64,000 bases of DNA from Tamlana sp. I1 (GCF_015355625.1 NZ_JACLAF010000013.1:1-64000); one strand, 5' to 3'. Counted from the stretch's first letter, positions 43,840-51,816 are shown. Notes: generated from the sequence alone by a model not told the origin. Numbers and translations are program-made.

Positions 43840-45078
43840 CTACACAAACATTTGCTGCAACAGCCCCTTTTTAAAGCTTTGCGTTTGCGTTATTTGATGG
43901 TTTACAGTTTCTATTTTGGTGTCGATAGCTGATAAATAGGTTGCTATTTTTTGTTGTTCTTGAATTGAAGGCAATTTTATATCAATTTCAAAAAAATCAT
44001 TTACTCCAATATTTAACAACCCGTGATTACGAGCTCCTTCTTGTGCTACTTTTTCAATTTCCTTATTTTGTAAACCTCTTTCAAAATATTGCTCCATAAA
44101 ATTTAGAGAAACGTCATTGTTAAATCTAAAACAGATATATAATGTTGAAACAACACCCAAGTCATATCTTTTCAACCTTTTAATTGCTCCCATTGGATAA
44201 CCATTTGAGTAACTTTTATTATAAGCAAAATCATTTTTTTCTAATAAATAATAACTCATTAAGTTCTTTGCTGAAACTGATTTATTGAAATATTCTAACT
44301 GACTAACTAACCCTAATTGAGCTGAAATTGTTAACACATTTTGATTATCTATTTTGTTTTTAGTCTTGATGCGTTCTGCAACTTCCCCCAACCGTTTCTT
44401 CTCCCAATCAGGATACGGATTTCCATTTTCGTCTTTGAAGCGTAGTTTGCCTGAAAACAGTTGTTGCATCACACCTTTTTTGTATTGCTCGAGCAAGTCC
44501 TTCTTTTTGTTGAGCTGCTGTATTTTTTCATCTACCGCAGATAAAAAGGAGGCTATTTTTTGTTGTTCGGGGAGGGAGGGGAATATTACGCCAACACTTT
44601 CCAGATTTTTAACAGATAAACCTGGTTGAGCTAAACCAGTAGAATACTGATTCAAATTAGATTTGTACAACAAGTAAAAAATCCAATCTGTATCATATTT
44701 ATTACTCAATGATACAACAACAGCATGTTCAGTAGCATAAAACTTACCTTTAGCAAGTTTTACATTTCCACAATGAGCGCCTTGTCGTCCTATTAAAGTG
44801 AATTTTCCTTCTTGATTAAAAACTTTCGTAAACCCCCTTAAACCATTCCCTCCATAACATGGAAACATTCCTTCTAATTCTTCATCATAAATTTCTGATG
44901 CTTTTACATAAGTACCTGCCTTCATACTGCAGATATTACCTATCGTACTATTTATCCAATCATAATCAAATTCCTTAAATCGTAATTTAGGAATACGTTG
45001 GGCAGATTGCTTGAGATTGCTTCGTTCCTCGCTATGACTGCGCAATGACGTTTTGTGTTGTTCTGCAGTATCCCTCAT
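43840..45078 (-). CDS. hsdS: type I restriction-modification specificity subunit S
   Basis: A 412-residue DNA-recognition subunit with the usual two target-recognition domains (about 38-165 and 235-360). Each is followed by a conserved coiled-coil helix ([21 protein letters not shown] and [21 protein letters not shown], both quoted in part), with GLLQQMFV at the C-terminus. The start codon overlaps the hsdM stop (TAATG). The first 28 residues ([19 protein letters not shown]) are unlike HsdS and are the translation of a CATTGCGAG-type palindrome (45005-45050); the family-like part begins at IPKLRFKEF. Fragments of its 3' end at 42751 and 43079 suggest past recombination at this gene. Confidence 0.92.
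   Translation of the reverse strand: MRDTAEQHKTSLRSHSEERSNLKQSAQRIPKLRFKEFDYDWINSTIGNICSMKAGTYVKASEIYDEELEGMFPCYGGNGLRGFTKVFNQEGKFTLIGRQGAHCGNVKLAKGKFYATEHAVVVSLSNKYDTDWIFYLLYKSNLNQYSTGLAQPGLSVKNLESVGVIFPSLPEQQKIASFLSAVDEKIQQLNKKKDLLEQYKKGVMQQLFSGKLRFKDENGNPYPDWEKKRLGEVAERIKTKNKIDNQNVLTISAQLGLVSQLEYFNKSVSAKNLMSYYLLEKNDFAYNKSYSNGYPMGAIKRLKRYDLGVVSTLYICFRFNNDVSLNFMEQYFERGLQNKEIEKVAQEGARNHGLLNIGVNDFFEIDIKLPSIQEQQKIATYLSAIDTKIETVNHQITQTQSFKKGLLQQMFV
45005..45050. repeat. dispersed palindrome inside the hsdS reading frame
   Basis: GATTGCTTCGTTCCTCGCTATGACTGCGCAATGACG-type sequence, quoted here only by its ends GATTGCTTCG and GCGCAATGACG, lies in frame within codons 10-25 of hsdS. Confidence 0.65.
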
Positions 45079-46670
45079 TAAAACGGCGTATTTATCCCTA
45101 ATTGTTTACAGAAATCGACTATAGTTGCATCTACGCTTGCCATGTCTTGGTCTAGTTGCTTTAATTCGGCAGACACAGCAATTAGGTCTACAGGTTCTTC
45201 TTCTTCAAAGGTGTCCACATAACGTGGTATGTTTAGGTTATAGTCGTTTTCTTTTATTTCGGTTAAAGTGGCCACGTAGCTGTATTTATCGATAGCTGGG
45301 TGAGGTTCTTCGCTTTGCTCAGGATGACAGGTGTAGGCTGTATAAGTATCTGCTATTTTATCAATGTCTGCTTCGCGTAAAACATTTTGTGTTTTTACTT
45401 TTTCGAAATGTGCACTAGCATCTATAAACAATACCTTGTCTTTGTTTTTGCGTTCTTTTTTAAATACTAAAATACAGGTCGGGATGCTGGTACCATAAAA
45501 AATATTGGCAGGCAAACCAATTACTGCATCTAGATAGTTACGGTCTTTTATTAAATATTTACGAATGTGGCCTTCGGCAGCACCTCTAAACAATACACCA
45601 TGTGGTAATACGATGGCCATGGTGCCGTTATCGGCCAATTGATGAATCATGTGTTGTACAAAAGCGAAATCGGCTTTAGAGCTTGGTGCTAGTTTTCCGT
45701 AAGCAGAAAAACGTTCGTCACTCATAAATAAGGGGCTTGCACTCCATTTTGCCGAGAATGGCGGATTAGCAACGATCGCCTCGAAACGTAAATCTTCGTG
45801 CTGTGGTTTCTCTAGGGTGTCATCGTTTTTAATGTCGAATTTATTGTAATGCACATCGTGCATGATCATATTCATGCGGCATAAGTTGTAGGTGGTTGGG
45901 TTCATTTCTTGACCGTAAAACCCAGATACATGTTCCACCTCGCTAGCCACACGCAATAACAACGAGCCTGAACCACAGGTTGGATCGTACACCGATTTTA
46001 ATTGGTTTTTACCAACGGTTACCAACTTAGATAATACTTTAGAGACTTGCTGTGGTGTATAAAACTCTCCTGCTTTCTTACCTGCGCCAGCAGCAAATTG
46101 CCCAATAAGATATTCGTAGGCATCCCCTAGCACATCGCTATCGGTATTTTGTAAATCGAAATCGATTTGGTCTAAATGCGCTAGTACTTTTACGATGAGT
46201 TCGTTTTTATCGTTTTCAGATTTCCCAAGCTTAGAACTTGTTAAATCGATATCTTCAAAGAGGTTTCCAAAATCGTCTTCACTCTCCGATCCCATGGTAC
46301 TTTGCTCGATATGCGTAAGTACTTTAGATAAATCACCTAATATAAATTGGTTTTTACCGCCTGCATTACCACGGCGTGCCAACTCCGAAAACAGTTCCGA
46401 TGGGGCTAAAAAGTAACCCAGCTTATCTAAAGCCGCATCTTTTAAAGCCTCCATTAATTCGGCTTCTTGCTCGTGTCCTTCTACATCGGCAAAGGTAATA
46501 CCGTCTGCTTCTAGCATTTCGTTAGCGTAGAGTTCCATTTTTTTACTGAGGTATTTGTAAAAAATAAAACCTAGTATATAATCTCTAAAAGTATCGGCAT
46601 CCATTTTCCCTCGTAGGGTGTTGGCAATGTTCCAGAGTTGTTGTTCTAATTGTTGTTTTTGATCTGTCAT
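45078..46670 (-). CDS. hsdM: type I restriction-modification N6-adenine methyltransferase subunit M
   Basis: A 530-residue methyltransferase that, with HsdS, methylates adenine in the recognition site and with HsdR forms the nuclease. An N-terminal helical domain ([20 protein letters not shown], quoted as its first part [10 protein letters not shown]) precedes the SAM-binding motif [11 protein letters not shown] (229-239) and the catalytic NPPF (302-305). [13 protein letters not shown] at 201-213 is the typical approach to motif I. The stretch [11 protein letters not shown] near residues 447-457 is the translation of a dispersed TCATCCTGAGC-type repeat inserted in frame. It is the first gene of the locus; hsdS starts in its stop codon. 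Confidence 0.94.
   Translation of the reverse strand: MTDQKQQLEQQLWNIANTLRGKMDADTFRDYILGFIFYKYLSKKMELYANEMLEADGITFADVEGHEQEAELMEALKDAALDKLGYFLAPSELFSELARRGNAGGKNQFILGDLSKVLTHIEQSTMGSESEDDFGNLFEDIDLTSSKLGKSENDKNELIVKVLAHLDQIDFDLQNTDSDVLGDAYEYLIGQFAAGAGKKAGEFYTPQQVSKVLSKLVTVGKNQLKSVYDPTCGSGSLLLRVASEVEHVSGFYGQEMNPTTYNLCRMNMIMHDVHYNKFDIKNDDTLEKPQHEDLRFEAIVANPPFSAKWSASPLFMSDERFSAYGKLAPSSKADFAFVQHMIHQLADNGTMAIVLPHGVLFRGAAEGHIRKYLIKDRNYLDAVIGLPANIFYGTSIPTCILVFKKERKNKDKVLFIDASAHFEKVKTQNVLREADIDKIADTYTAYTCHPEQSEEPHPAIDKYSYVATLTEIKENDYNLNIPRYVDTFEEEEPVDLIAVSAELKQLDQDMASVDATIVDFCKQLGINTPF
45300..45329. repeat. dispersed repeat inside the hsdM reading frame
   Basis: Minus-strand TGTCATCCTGAGCAAAGCGA encodes CHPEQSE in HsdM. 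It is a short form of the TCATCCTGAGC repeat family common in Bacteroidota. It adds about ten residues in a loop without breaking the frame. Confidence 0.6.
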
Positions 46671-46780
46671 AAATCGAGTACTCCTGTATTAAAATATAAA
46701 AAGTATGAATCTCTAAAAATACGAATTACTCCTGAAATAGATTTACTGAAACTTGTTAAAGTGTAGTGGGTTTTGGTTTT

Positions 46781-47260
46781 GCTTCTCGACTCCGAAGACC
46801 TACTCCGATTGAAGACCCGATATAACATAAAACGAGACTTGTAAATTTGGGGTTTTGTTCTTGGTTGTGGTATGGGAAAGATATCTATTATAAACACACC
46901 CCTTAGTCCCCGCTTTTTAGAGAAAAAAACGCTAACTCAACAGTTTCCCTCCTAATAAGGAGGGATTAAGGGAGGTGTTATGCTTTTAATAACTGATTTT
47001 GTTTATAATGCTGATTTGCTTCTCGACTCCGATTGAAGACCCTACTCCGATTGAAGATCCGATATAACATAAAACGAAACTTGGAAAATTGGGCTTTTAT
47101 TCTTGCTTGTGGTATTGGAGCGTTACCCCATTAAAAACACACCCCTTAGTCCCCGCTTTTTAGAGAAAAAAACGCTAACTCAACAGTTTCCCTCCTAATA
47201 AGGAGGGATTAAGAGAGGTGTTATGCTTTTAATAACTGATTTTGTTTATAATGCTGATTT
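46781..47260. repeat. tandem duplication, unit about 240 bp
   Basis: The block starting GCTTCTCGACTCCG at 46781 repeats at 47018 and begins again at 47261. Each unit holds an ATAACATAAAACGA segment, CACCCCTTAGTCCCCGC, and one CCCTCCTAATAAGGAGGG palindrome (about 46932-46979 and 47174-47222). Units differ by scattered substitutions, so the duplication is not brand new. Confidence 0.85.
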
Positions 47261-47350
47261 GCTTCTCGACTCCGCTCGAAGACCCTACTAATAAGAAAAA
47301 AAGAATTAAATTAATTAAAGTAGCAAGTTTTATTGATGTTTTTAGGAAAA

Positions 47351-47510
47351 ATTTGATAAAGGGATTAAATATCCCTCAACACTCCGTGTTGAAAATAAAA
47401 AAGCTTCACTTACAAATTCAAGTAAACTTGATTTGACAAAGGGATTGCATATCCCTCAACACTCCGTGTTGAAAATAAAAAAGCCTCACTTACAAATTCA
47501 AGTAAACTTG
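47351..47510. repeat. tandem duplication, unit exactly 80 bp
   Basis: 47351-47430 and 47431-47510 match at all but about five positions. Each unit contains GGGATT-ATCCC and AACACTCCGTGTT hairpins and AAAAAAGCYTCACTTA. The right flank (from 47511) restarts with ATTTGAC and then gives GTGAAGCTTTTTT, the complement of the unit's AAAAAAGCTTCAC. Confidence 0.9.
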
Positions 47511-47527
47511 ATTTGACGTGAAGCTTT
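47391..47527. terminator. terminator-like hairpin spanning the 80-bp repeat
   Basis: AAATAAAAAAGCYTCAC (in each unit, 47393-47409 and 47473-47489) can pair with GTGAAGCTTTTTTATTT at 47518-47534. The nearer arm gives a bidirectional terminator with a nested CAAATTCAAGT-ACTTGATTTG stem. The alternative arm offers a longer loop. Confidence 0.6.
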
Positions 47528-47726
47528 TTTATTTATCCGTGACCGCGAAGGGATTGTACCCCTTGTTGTAAGCCCTTTATAGCGCTAGGTTTATTTTTAT
47601 ACTAATAAAAAGGTAACCGAATAGCACACATATACTTTGTAATAGTTTAGAAGTATTTTGAACTTCAATACTCAATAAAGATACGAAACAAAAGGCACTA
47701 GAATCATACAAACTGTATTAAAGTTG

Positions 47727-47918
47727 TTATAAATACTCTTTAACTATCTCTTTAGTTATGCCCGTGTAGTCTGCGAATTCTTCAACGGTAATGAATTGAT
47801 GTTGGTCTTTGCCCAGGTAAATTTTTATGTCGTTTAATAACTTGCGTCCGTAGCGTTCACTTCTGCCAGTGATACGCTGAATGTCCTTTGGATATATGCA
47901 AGCTCTAATTATCTTCAT
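47727..47918 (-). CDS. small helix-turn-helix-like protein, unknown role
   Basis: A 63-residue basic protein: IYPKDIQRITGRSERYGRKL followed by FITVEEFADYTGITKEIVKEYL (quoted in part). Two short helical segments of the DIQRITG and EFADYTGI type resemble helix-turn-helix or excisionase-like folds, so DNA binding is likely but the family is not one I can name. It faces away from the 251-residue gene, with 154 bases between the two starts, so it could regulate the cassette. There are no strong signs of recent transfer beyond the adjoining repeats. Confidence 0.55.
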   Translation of the reverse strand: MKIIRACIYPKDIQRITGRSERYGRKLLNDIKIYLGKDQHQFITVEEFADYTGITKEIVKEYL

Positions 47919-48072
47919 TTGTACTTTATCTATGCTTTATCCGTACTGTTAGGTTGAGGAATCCATATTCTTATTCGGAAGAAGTATTCACTAACGGCAT
48001 GGATGACTTCACTTTTTTGATTTGTTCTATAAATCTACTGTGTTTTGTTGAGAATTTAAAATATTAAATATT

Positions 48073-48828
48073 ATGGCAAAACAAACAGGTATTATTAAAT
48101 TAAAGGGAACTATCGGAGATATTTCCTTTTACAAAAGTGCAGATGGGCATTTAGCTCGTGCTAAAGGCGGTGTTGATGCAAGTAGAATTGCTACTGACCC
48201 CGCATTTCAAAGAACTCGTGAAAACGGTTCGGAATTTGGTCGCGCGGGAAAAGGCGGCAAGGTTATAAGAAATGCGATTCGTATTCTTTTACAGAATGCT
48301 AAGGACAAACAAGTGGTTAGTCGTTTGACAAAAAACCTATTGGCTGTTGTTAAAACAGACCCAACTAATCCACGTGGTGCACGTACCATTCAAGATGGTA
48401 ACATGGCTGTTTTAGAGGGGTTCAATTTTAACACCAATGCCAAACTTGGTGCTACTCTTTTTGCTCCGTTTGTTACGGCTTTTGATCGTGTATCTGGTAC
48501 TGCTACCACCGATTTAGCACCCTTCGCTCCTACTATTCGAATTGCTGCTCCTAATGGCACTACGCATTTTAAAGTGGTTTCTGGTGCTGCTGAATTAGAT
48601 TTCGTAAATGAAACCTCAACTTTTGAAAGTGATGAAACGGCTATTTTACCGTATGATGGCGCTGACACAGCAGCTATTAATTTAAGCGCAGATGTTTCAG
48701 CTAACTCTGTTTTACCTGTTTTACAGGTTGTGGGGATTGAGTTTTTTCAGGAAGTGAACGGACAAATGTACCCACTAAAAAACGGTTCGTATAATGCCCT
48801 TATGGTGGCTACTATTGATACAGTATAG
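48073..48828 (+). CDS. conserved Bacteroidota protein of unknown function (251 aa)
   Basis: 251 residues, no signal peptide or membrane segment. The first half is basic and looks conserved: KQTGIIKLKGTIGDISFYKS, then HLARAKGGVDASRI, FQRTRENGSEFGRAGKGGK and LTKNLLAVVKTDPTNPRGAR. The second half (about 120-250) is beta-rich and low in charge, with alternating hydrophobics and a closing GSYNALMVATIDTV. I recognise a type of protein found as hypothetical in many Bacteroidota, but no domain that gives a function. A nucleic-acid or structural role would fit the basic head. The next gene starts 3 bases after its stop, so the two are co-translated. Confidence 0.75.
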   Translation: MAKQTGIIKLKGTIGDISFYKSADGHLARAKGGVDASRIATDPAFQRTRENGSEFGRAGKGGKVIRNAIRILLQNAKDKQVVSRLTKNLLAVVKTDPTNPRGARTIQDGNMAVLEGFNFNTNAKLGATLFAPFVTAFDRVSGTATTDLAPFAPTIRIAAPNGTTHFKVVSGAAELDFVNETSTFESDETAILPYDGADTAAINLSADVSANSVLPVLQVVGIEFFQEVNGQMYPLKNGSYNALMVATIDTV

Positions 48829-48831
48829 GTT

Positions 48832-49224
48832 ATGTTAATCTTACACAGAACCTATTTTGAAGAGGGCACCAACGGTGCACTCTTCTTTAATAACACATTT
48901 CTAGGATTTACTATTGAGTTGCCATGGCATGATAACGAAAGAAACATATCGTGCATAAAGGAAGGCACTTACACGGTTAAAAAAAGGTATTCTTCCAAGT
49001 TTAAACATCACTTACAACTTATTGATGTTTCAAATAGAAAACTCATTTTAATTCATCCTGGTAATGATGCTAAAAAAGACCTTCGGGGTTGTATCGCTCC
49101 GGTTACGCACTTATCTGGTATCGGCAAGGGTGCTTTATCAAAAGCTTTACACTCCAAATTGATATCGTTATGTTACCAGCATCTCGATGGCAACGACACA
49201 TTAACAATCACTATAAAATCATAA
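48832..49224 (+). CDS. DUF5675-like protein
   Basis: 130 residues. ILHRTYFEEGTNGALFFNN at the start, then FTIELPWHDNERNISCIKEGTYTVKKR and LILIHPGNDAKKDLRGCIAPV (each quoted only partly by these words) follow the DUF5675 pattern: LExPW, xIPxGxY, HxGNxxxdxxGCI. The HPGN...GCI pair recalls the His...GC signature of YkuD-type L,D-transpeptidases, so a cell-wall-related activity is a guess. DUF5675 genes are often found in phage-like and secretion-linked cassettes. It starts 3 bases after the 251-residue gene and is followed 4 bases later by a small membrane protein. Confidence 0.75.
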   Translation: MLILHRTYFEEGTNGALFFNNTFLGFTIELPWHDNERNISCIKEGTYTVKKRYSSKFKHHLQLIDVSNRKLILIHPGNDAKKDLRGCIAPVTHLSGIGKGALSKALHSKLISLCYQHLDGNDTLTITIKS

Positions 49225-49228
49225 GACC

Positions 49229-49477
49229 ATGACGATTATTCAAAGATTAACAGGACCTACACCGAAATTTTTTAAAGTACTACGAAATATTGGCCTCGGT
49301 TTAGCTGCTGCAGGTGGAGCCATTCTATCTGCGCCAATTTCATTACCCGCCTTAGTGGTTACAATTGCCACCTATCTAACAGTTGCAGGAACGGTTGCCA
49401 CGGCTGTTAGTCAGACTGCGGTTACAGATACTACCAACACAGATACGGGAGCTCAAAACATGGATTCCCCAAAATAG
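49229..49477 (+). CDS. small membrane protein, holin-like size
   Basis: 82 residues with a basic amphipathic start (TIIQRLTGPTPKFFKVLRN), then one or two hydrophobic helices (LGLAAAGGAILSAPISLPAL, VVTIATYLTVAGTVATAVSQ) and a polar tail. Size and layout resemble small phage holins, and it follows a DUF5675 gene by 4 bases, but no holin family is recognised. Confidence 0.6.
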   Translation: MTIIQRLTGPTPKFFKVLRNIGLGLAAAGGAILSAPISLPALVVTIATYLTVAGTVATAVSQTAVTDTTNTDTGAQNMDSPK

Positions 49478-49506
49478 AATTCACTTAATTATTATTAACA
49501 GTAAAG

Positions 49507-49719
49507 ATGTCCTATTTCGATTTACATGCTAAACACACTATTATTGGTGGAACGGTTTTTTCGGCATTGCCCAATATTGGATCCGATCAATTTGTAACCA
49601 CATTTATCATGGCTGTGTTTGGTGCTATGGTGAGTTTTATGGCATCTTTAGTATTGAAAAAAGTGTACCAGATTATTCAGATTAGATTGAAAAGAAAAAC
49701 AAAAAAAGAGACTCCTTAA
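49507..49719 (+). CDS. small membrane protein of the same cassette
   Basis: 70 residues with one clear transmembrane segment (about 28-48: VTTFIMAVFGAMVSFMASLV) and a highly basic tail (IQIRLKRKTKKETP). It starts 29 bases after the previous gene, and its last codons run into the terminator at 49701-49735. Two small membrane proteins after a possible cell-wall-active protein recall phage lysis or toxin modules; function unknown. Confidence 0.6.
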   Translation: MSYFDLHAKHTIIGGTVFSALPNIGSDQFVTTFIMAVFGAMVSFMASLVLKKVYQIIQIRLKRKTKKETP

Positions 49720-49735
49720 AAGTCTCTTTTTTTTT
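49701..49735 (+). terminator. rho-independent terminator ending the small cassette
   Basis: AAAAAAAGAGACT pairs with AGTCTCTTTTTTTTT around a 7-base loop. It overlaps the last codons of the 70-residue gene and may also serve the convergent minus-strand gene ending at 49740. Confidence 0.85.
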
Positions 49736-49739
49736 GCTA

Positions 49740-50159
49740 TTATATTACTTTTTTAAAAACACCCCTTATATAAGCCAGTTTAAGTTGCTGGATTTTTTGA
49801 TGCATAAAAAGATACTCTGCTTCTTTTTGATTTAATATTTGCATGGTTTTAAGTTGTTTTTCTAGTGCCACATTATTCATTTTAAAGGCTTTGTTTATTG
49901 TTTTTAAACAATCTTTTATGGTTATAAAAGGTATCACACTTCCCTTTAGATAATATGTAAAATATTGCCCTAATTGAAGCATCATAGTTAAATGATAGAG
50001 ACTGTTTTTAACTTCTTCTGAAGTTGTAATAATCACAAAACAATTTGGGCATGGCTGCTCTAACGGTTTTCCACTGTTTTGACCTTTATTCAAAATAAAA
50101 AAATGTGGGTTTGAGTAGGTTCTTCCGATTTGGTGCGTCTTGATTTCAAAACTTGACAT
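49740..50159 (-). CDS. hypothetical protein, probably DUF6943-like
   Basis: 139 residues, soluble. The N-terminal half reads EIKTHQIGRTYSNPHFFILN, then KGQNSGKPLEQPCPNCFVII, resembling a short Bacteroidota family I recall as DUF6943. The CPNC pair might bind a metal, and GSVIPFI around 73-79 is also typical. The C-terminal half is helical and basic. Function is unknown. It is convergent with the membrane-protein cassette across a shared terminator, and such proteins are often found in mobile or variable regions. Confidence 0.55.
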   Translation of the reverse strand: MSSFEIKTHQIGRTYSNPHFFILNKGQNSGKPLEQPCPNCFVIITTSEEVKNSLYHLTMMLQLGQYFTYYLKGSVIPFITIKDCLKTINKAFKMNNVALEKQLKTMQILNQKEAEYLFMHQKIQQLKLAYIRGVFKKVI

Positions 50160-50613
50160 AGCTATACAATTTAAAATTAATTGCTACGCTTCGCGCCAAT
50201 ATTTTTTTGAAAAAGAAAAAAGATAGCCTCCACTATTGAGGCGTGGCTAAGGCTGTCAAGGTTTTTGAGTCAAAGTTTTTTTGAGTAAAAATGTTTAATG
50301 AAATAGAAGAAATACTGTGAAAAAAGTTTTATTCAAAACCCGTAGGGCTTGACCTTTATAGCCTTGTGCGGTGGCTGATGGTAGCCACATATATTTGCTA
50401 CCTTTTTTATTTTATATCTCTAAATAATTATAATTTACTTTGCCGTTGTATAGCCAATAAAACATCAAACTTTTCTGGGGAATTAACTCTTAAAAAAATA
50501 GGTTTATTACAATGGATTTAGGGTTGGGTGGTGCGTGTGTATGGGTAGCTTAATTGTATTGTTAGGCCTTAGCCTAGCTTATAATTAAGGTACTTATACC
50601 GGACAACTTTAAA

Positions 50614-50681
50614 ATGGCTTATTACTTTTTTAACCTTACTATTTACATATAAAATTGTTGGTTAAAAAAGTAATGTGCCAT
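50614..50681. repeat. hairpin element A
   Basis: Arms ATGGCTTATTACTTTTTTAA.. (50614-50635) and its complement (50660-50681) match at 20 of 22 positions around a 24-base loop. The two unpaired positions (TT opposite the complement of AC) are the same as in hairpin B at 51116-51186. Confidence 0.75.
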
Positions 50682-50970
50682 AGTAAACGTGAGCTTCTTA
50701 AACCTATTTTTTTAAAACCGCTGACTTGGGTGGTGGGGAAAAGTGGCTTTTAATATTTGTTAGCGACATGAAACAAACAAAGACTTGAGATAACGAATAC
50801 TTGCCTACTTCGACTGGGCTCAGCACAGGCTTAGCGATGGTTTTGTGCAGCTTGAATGAGATAACGAATATTAATTTCAAATAACGTAATCCTTAAAACT
50901 TACTGATGTTTAATGTTAGTTCAAAATGTGATTTAATGTTCGTAAGTGAGCGTTGGCTGTGTGGATATTT

Positions 50971-51063
50971 TACATAATACCAGTTATAGCTACAAAATGC
51001 ATTAACACTGCGATAGCAAACCTTTGAAAAGTGCCGTTTGCTACTATAACTACCCGTTATGTA
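50971..51063. repeat. 93-bp imperfect palindrome with TAAC/GTTA core (attC-like shape)
   Basis: The left end reads TACATAATACCAGTTATAG and the right end CTATAACTACCCGTTATGTA; one is nearly the complement of the other. Inside, GCA..CACT pairs with AGTGC. The right end also resembles 36670-36704 after the hip operon. The layout recalls integron attC sites, but the R-box bases (GTTATGT) do not meet the GTTRRRY consensus. Confidence 0.5.
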
Positions 51064-51115
51064 AATATAGCTTGGGGTTGTTTTTATGGCGCTGTATTTG
51101 TTTTGGTTTTTGGCA

Positions 51116-51186
51116 ATAGCTTATTGCTTTTTTTAGCTCGACCTGGCGGCTCGAGACAGGTCGAGCTAAAAAAAGTAATGTGCTAT
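51116..51186. repeat. hairpin element B, very stable
   Basis: Arms 51116-51145 and 51157-51186 match at 27 of 30 positions, with a perfect 19-bp inner stem (CTTTTTTTAGCTCGACCTG, 51127-51145) and an 11-base loop. The outer parts are homologous to hairpin A, so the two belong to one family. Confidence 0.8.
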
Positions 51187-51303
51187 TTGCGCGGTGGCTA
51201 CAAATACCGTGATATAAAAACAACATTGCGGTGGCGCGGGGAACAACACAAAAGACAGAGGTGTTTTGCTTTTCGCAAAATGCTGGGTTTTGTGTTGTGG
51301 GGA

Positions 51304-51334
51304 ATAAAAAAAGAGCCTTCCGAAAAAGACTCTT
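51304..51334 (-). terminator. terminator of the metal-resistance operon
   Basis: Read on the minus strand: AAGAGTC, a 10-base loop, GGCTCTT (one G-T pair), then TTTTTT. It lies just after the stop of the HMA lipoprotein gene. Confidence 0.75.
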
Positions 51335-51345
51335 AAAATATAAAA

Positions 51346-51783
51346 TTAATGATCGTGATTTGAATGCCCTTCTTCCTTTTTATCTCCAGATTGATTCATC
51401 ATCATTTCATGATCGTATTGACAACAACCTGGCAATTCCTTATAGGCTTCTTCACTACCTGCAACTTTTTCGGTGTCGTAACCTGAAGCTGCTATGGCCT
51501 TATGAATTGCCATGGCATCCGTTTTGCTTTCATCAAAAGAAACGTCAATTTTTTTCTTATCAACATCCCAGTTAGCACTTGCAACACCTTCTACACTATT
51601 GACCGCCTTTTCAATGGTATTTTTACACATACCACAATTACCTCTAACACCAAAGGATATGTCTGTATATGCCATTTCCTTTGACATTTCAGTAGTTGGA
51701 GTATCTATTTCTTTTTTGGTTTCGTCTTTACAACTTGTTAAACCTAATGCTGCTATTACCGCTACGCTTAAAATTACTTTCAT
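51346..51783 (-). CDS. HMA-domain lipoprotein, periplasmic metal-binding
   Basis: 145 residues. Signal with lipobox ALGLTSC (Cys18). The heavy-metal-associated domain (about 38-108) carries GNCGMCKNTIE with the CxxC metal site. The tail has GCCQYDHEMMM and a His-rich end (EEGHSNHDH), giving further copper or mercury ligands. It probably collects Cu(I) in the periplasm or at a membrane and hands it to the efflux system. It is the last gene of the minus-strand metal operon, 33 bases after the adaptor gene. Confidence 0.85.
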   Translation of the reverse strand: MKVILSVAVIAALGLTSCKDETKKEIDTPTTEMSKEMAYTDISFGVRGNCGMCKNTIEKAVNSVEGVASANWDVDKKKIDVSFDESKTDAMAIHKAIAASGYDTEKVAGSEEAYKELPGCCQYDHEMMMNQSGDKKEEGHSNHDH

Positions 51784-51816
51784 TGTTTTAAAATTTAATT
51801 ATTACTACTTAATTTA

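Larger units (their letters stand above)
46671..47726. other. 1.06-kb repeat-rich intergenic region upstream of hsdM
   Basis: No convincing gene. It contains the hsdM promoter side, a 240-bp tandem duplication (46781-47260), two copies of the CCCTCCTAATAAGGAGGG repeat, an exact 80-bp tandem repeat (47351-47510) and a terminator-like hairpin at 47391-47527. Two short frames in it (46667-46897 and 47242-47436) are composed of these repeats or of the hsdM leader. Confidence 0.7.
50160..51303. other. 1.1-kb noncoding region with three large hairpins
   Basis: I find no gene. The region holds the hairpins 50614-50681, 50971-51063 and 51116-51186 described separately, plus a dispersed CTTCGACTGGGCTCAGCACAGG-like stretch near 50808-50830 (given by its ends CTTCGACTG and CAGCACAGG). 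Short frames crossing 51031-51575 consist of hairpin arms. Confidence 0.65.

Noticed and set aside
43262-43932. Plus-strand frames of 69 and 94 residues
   Set aside because: They translate the CATTGCGAG-type repeats and the antisense of the GIY-YIG and hsdS genes.
46667-46897. 76-residue minus-strand frame upstream of hsdM
   Set aside because: Composition is unlike a protein (runs of R, S and T), it covers the hsdM leader and the start of a tandem repeat, and no family is recognisable.
46781-47510. Possible CRISPR array from the repeated blocks
   Set aside because: Units are 240 and 80 bp with only two copies, no short spaced repeats, and no cas genes.
47727-50159. Complete prophage or tailocin
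   Set aside because: No capsid, tail, portal, terminase or integrase gene is visible; only small genes with a lysis-like order.
51031-51575. Two overlapping plus-strand frames (101 and 114 residues)
   Set aside because: They are built from hairpin arms and from the antisense of the HMA lipoprotein gene.
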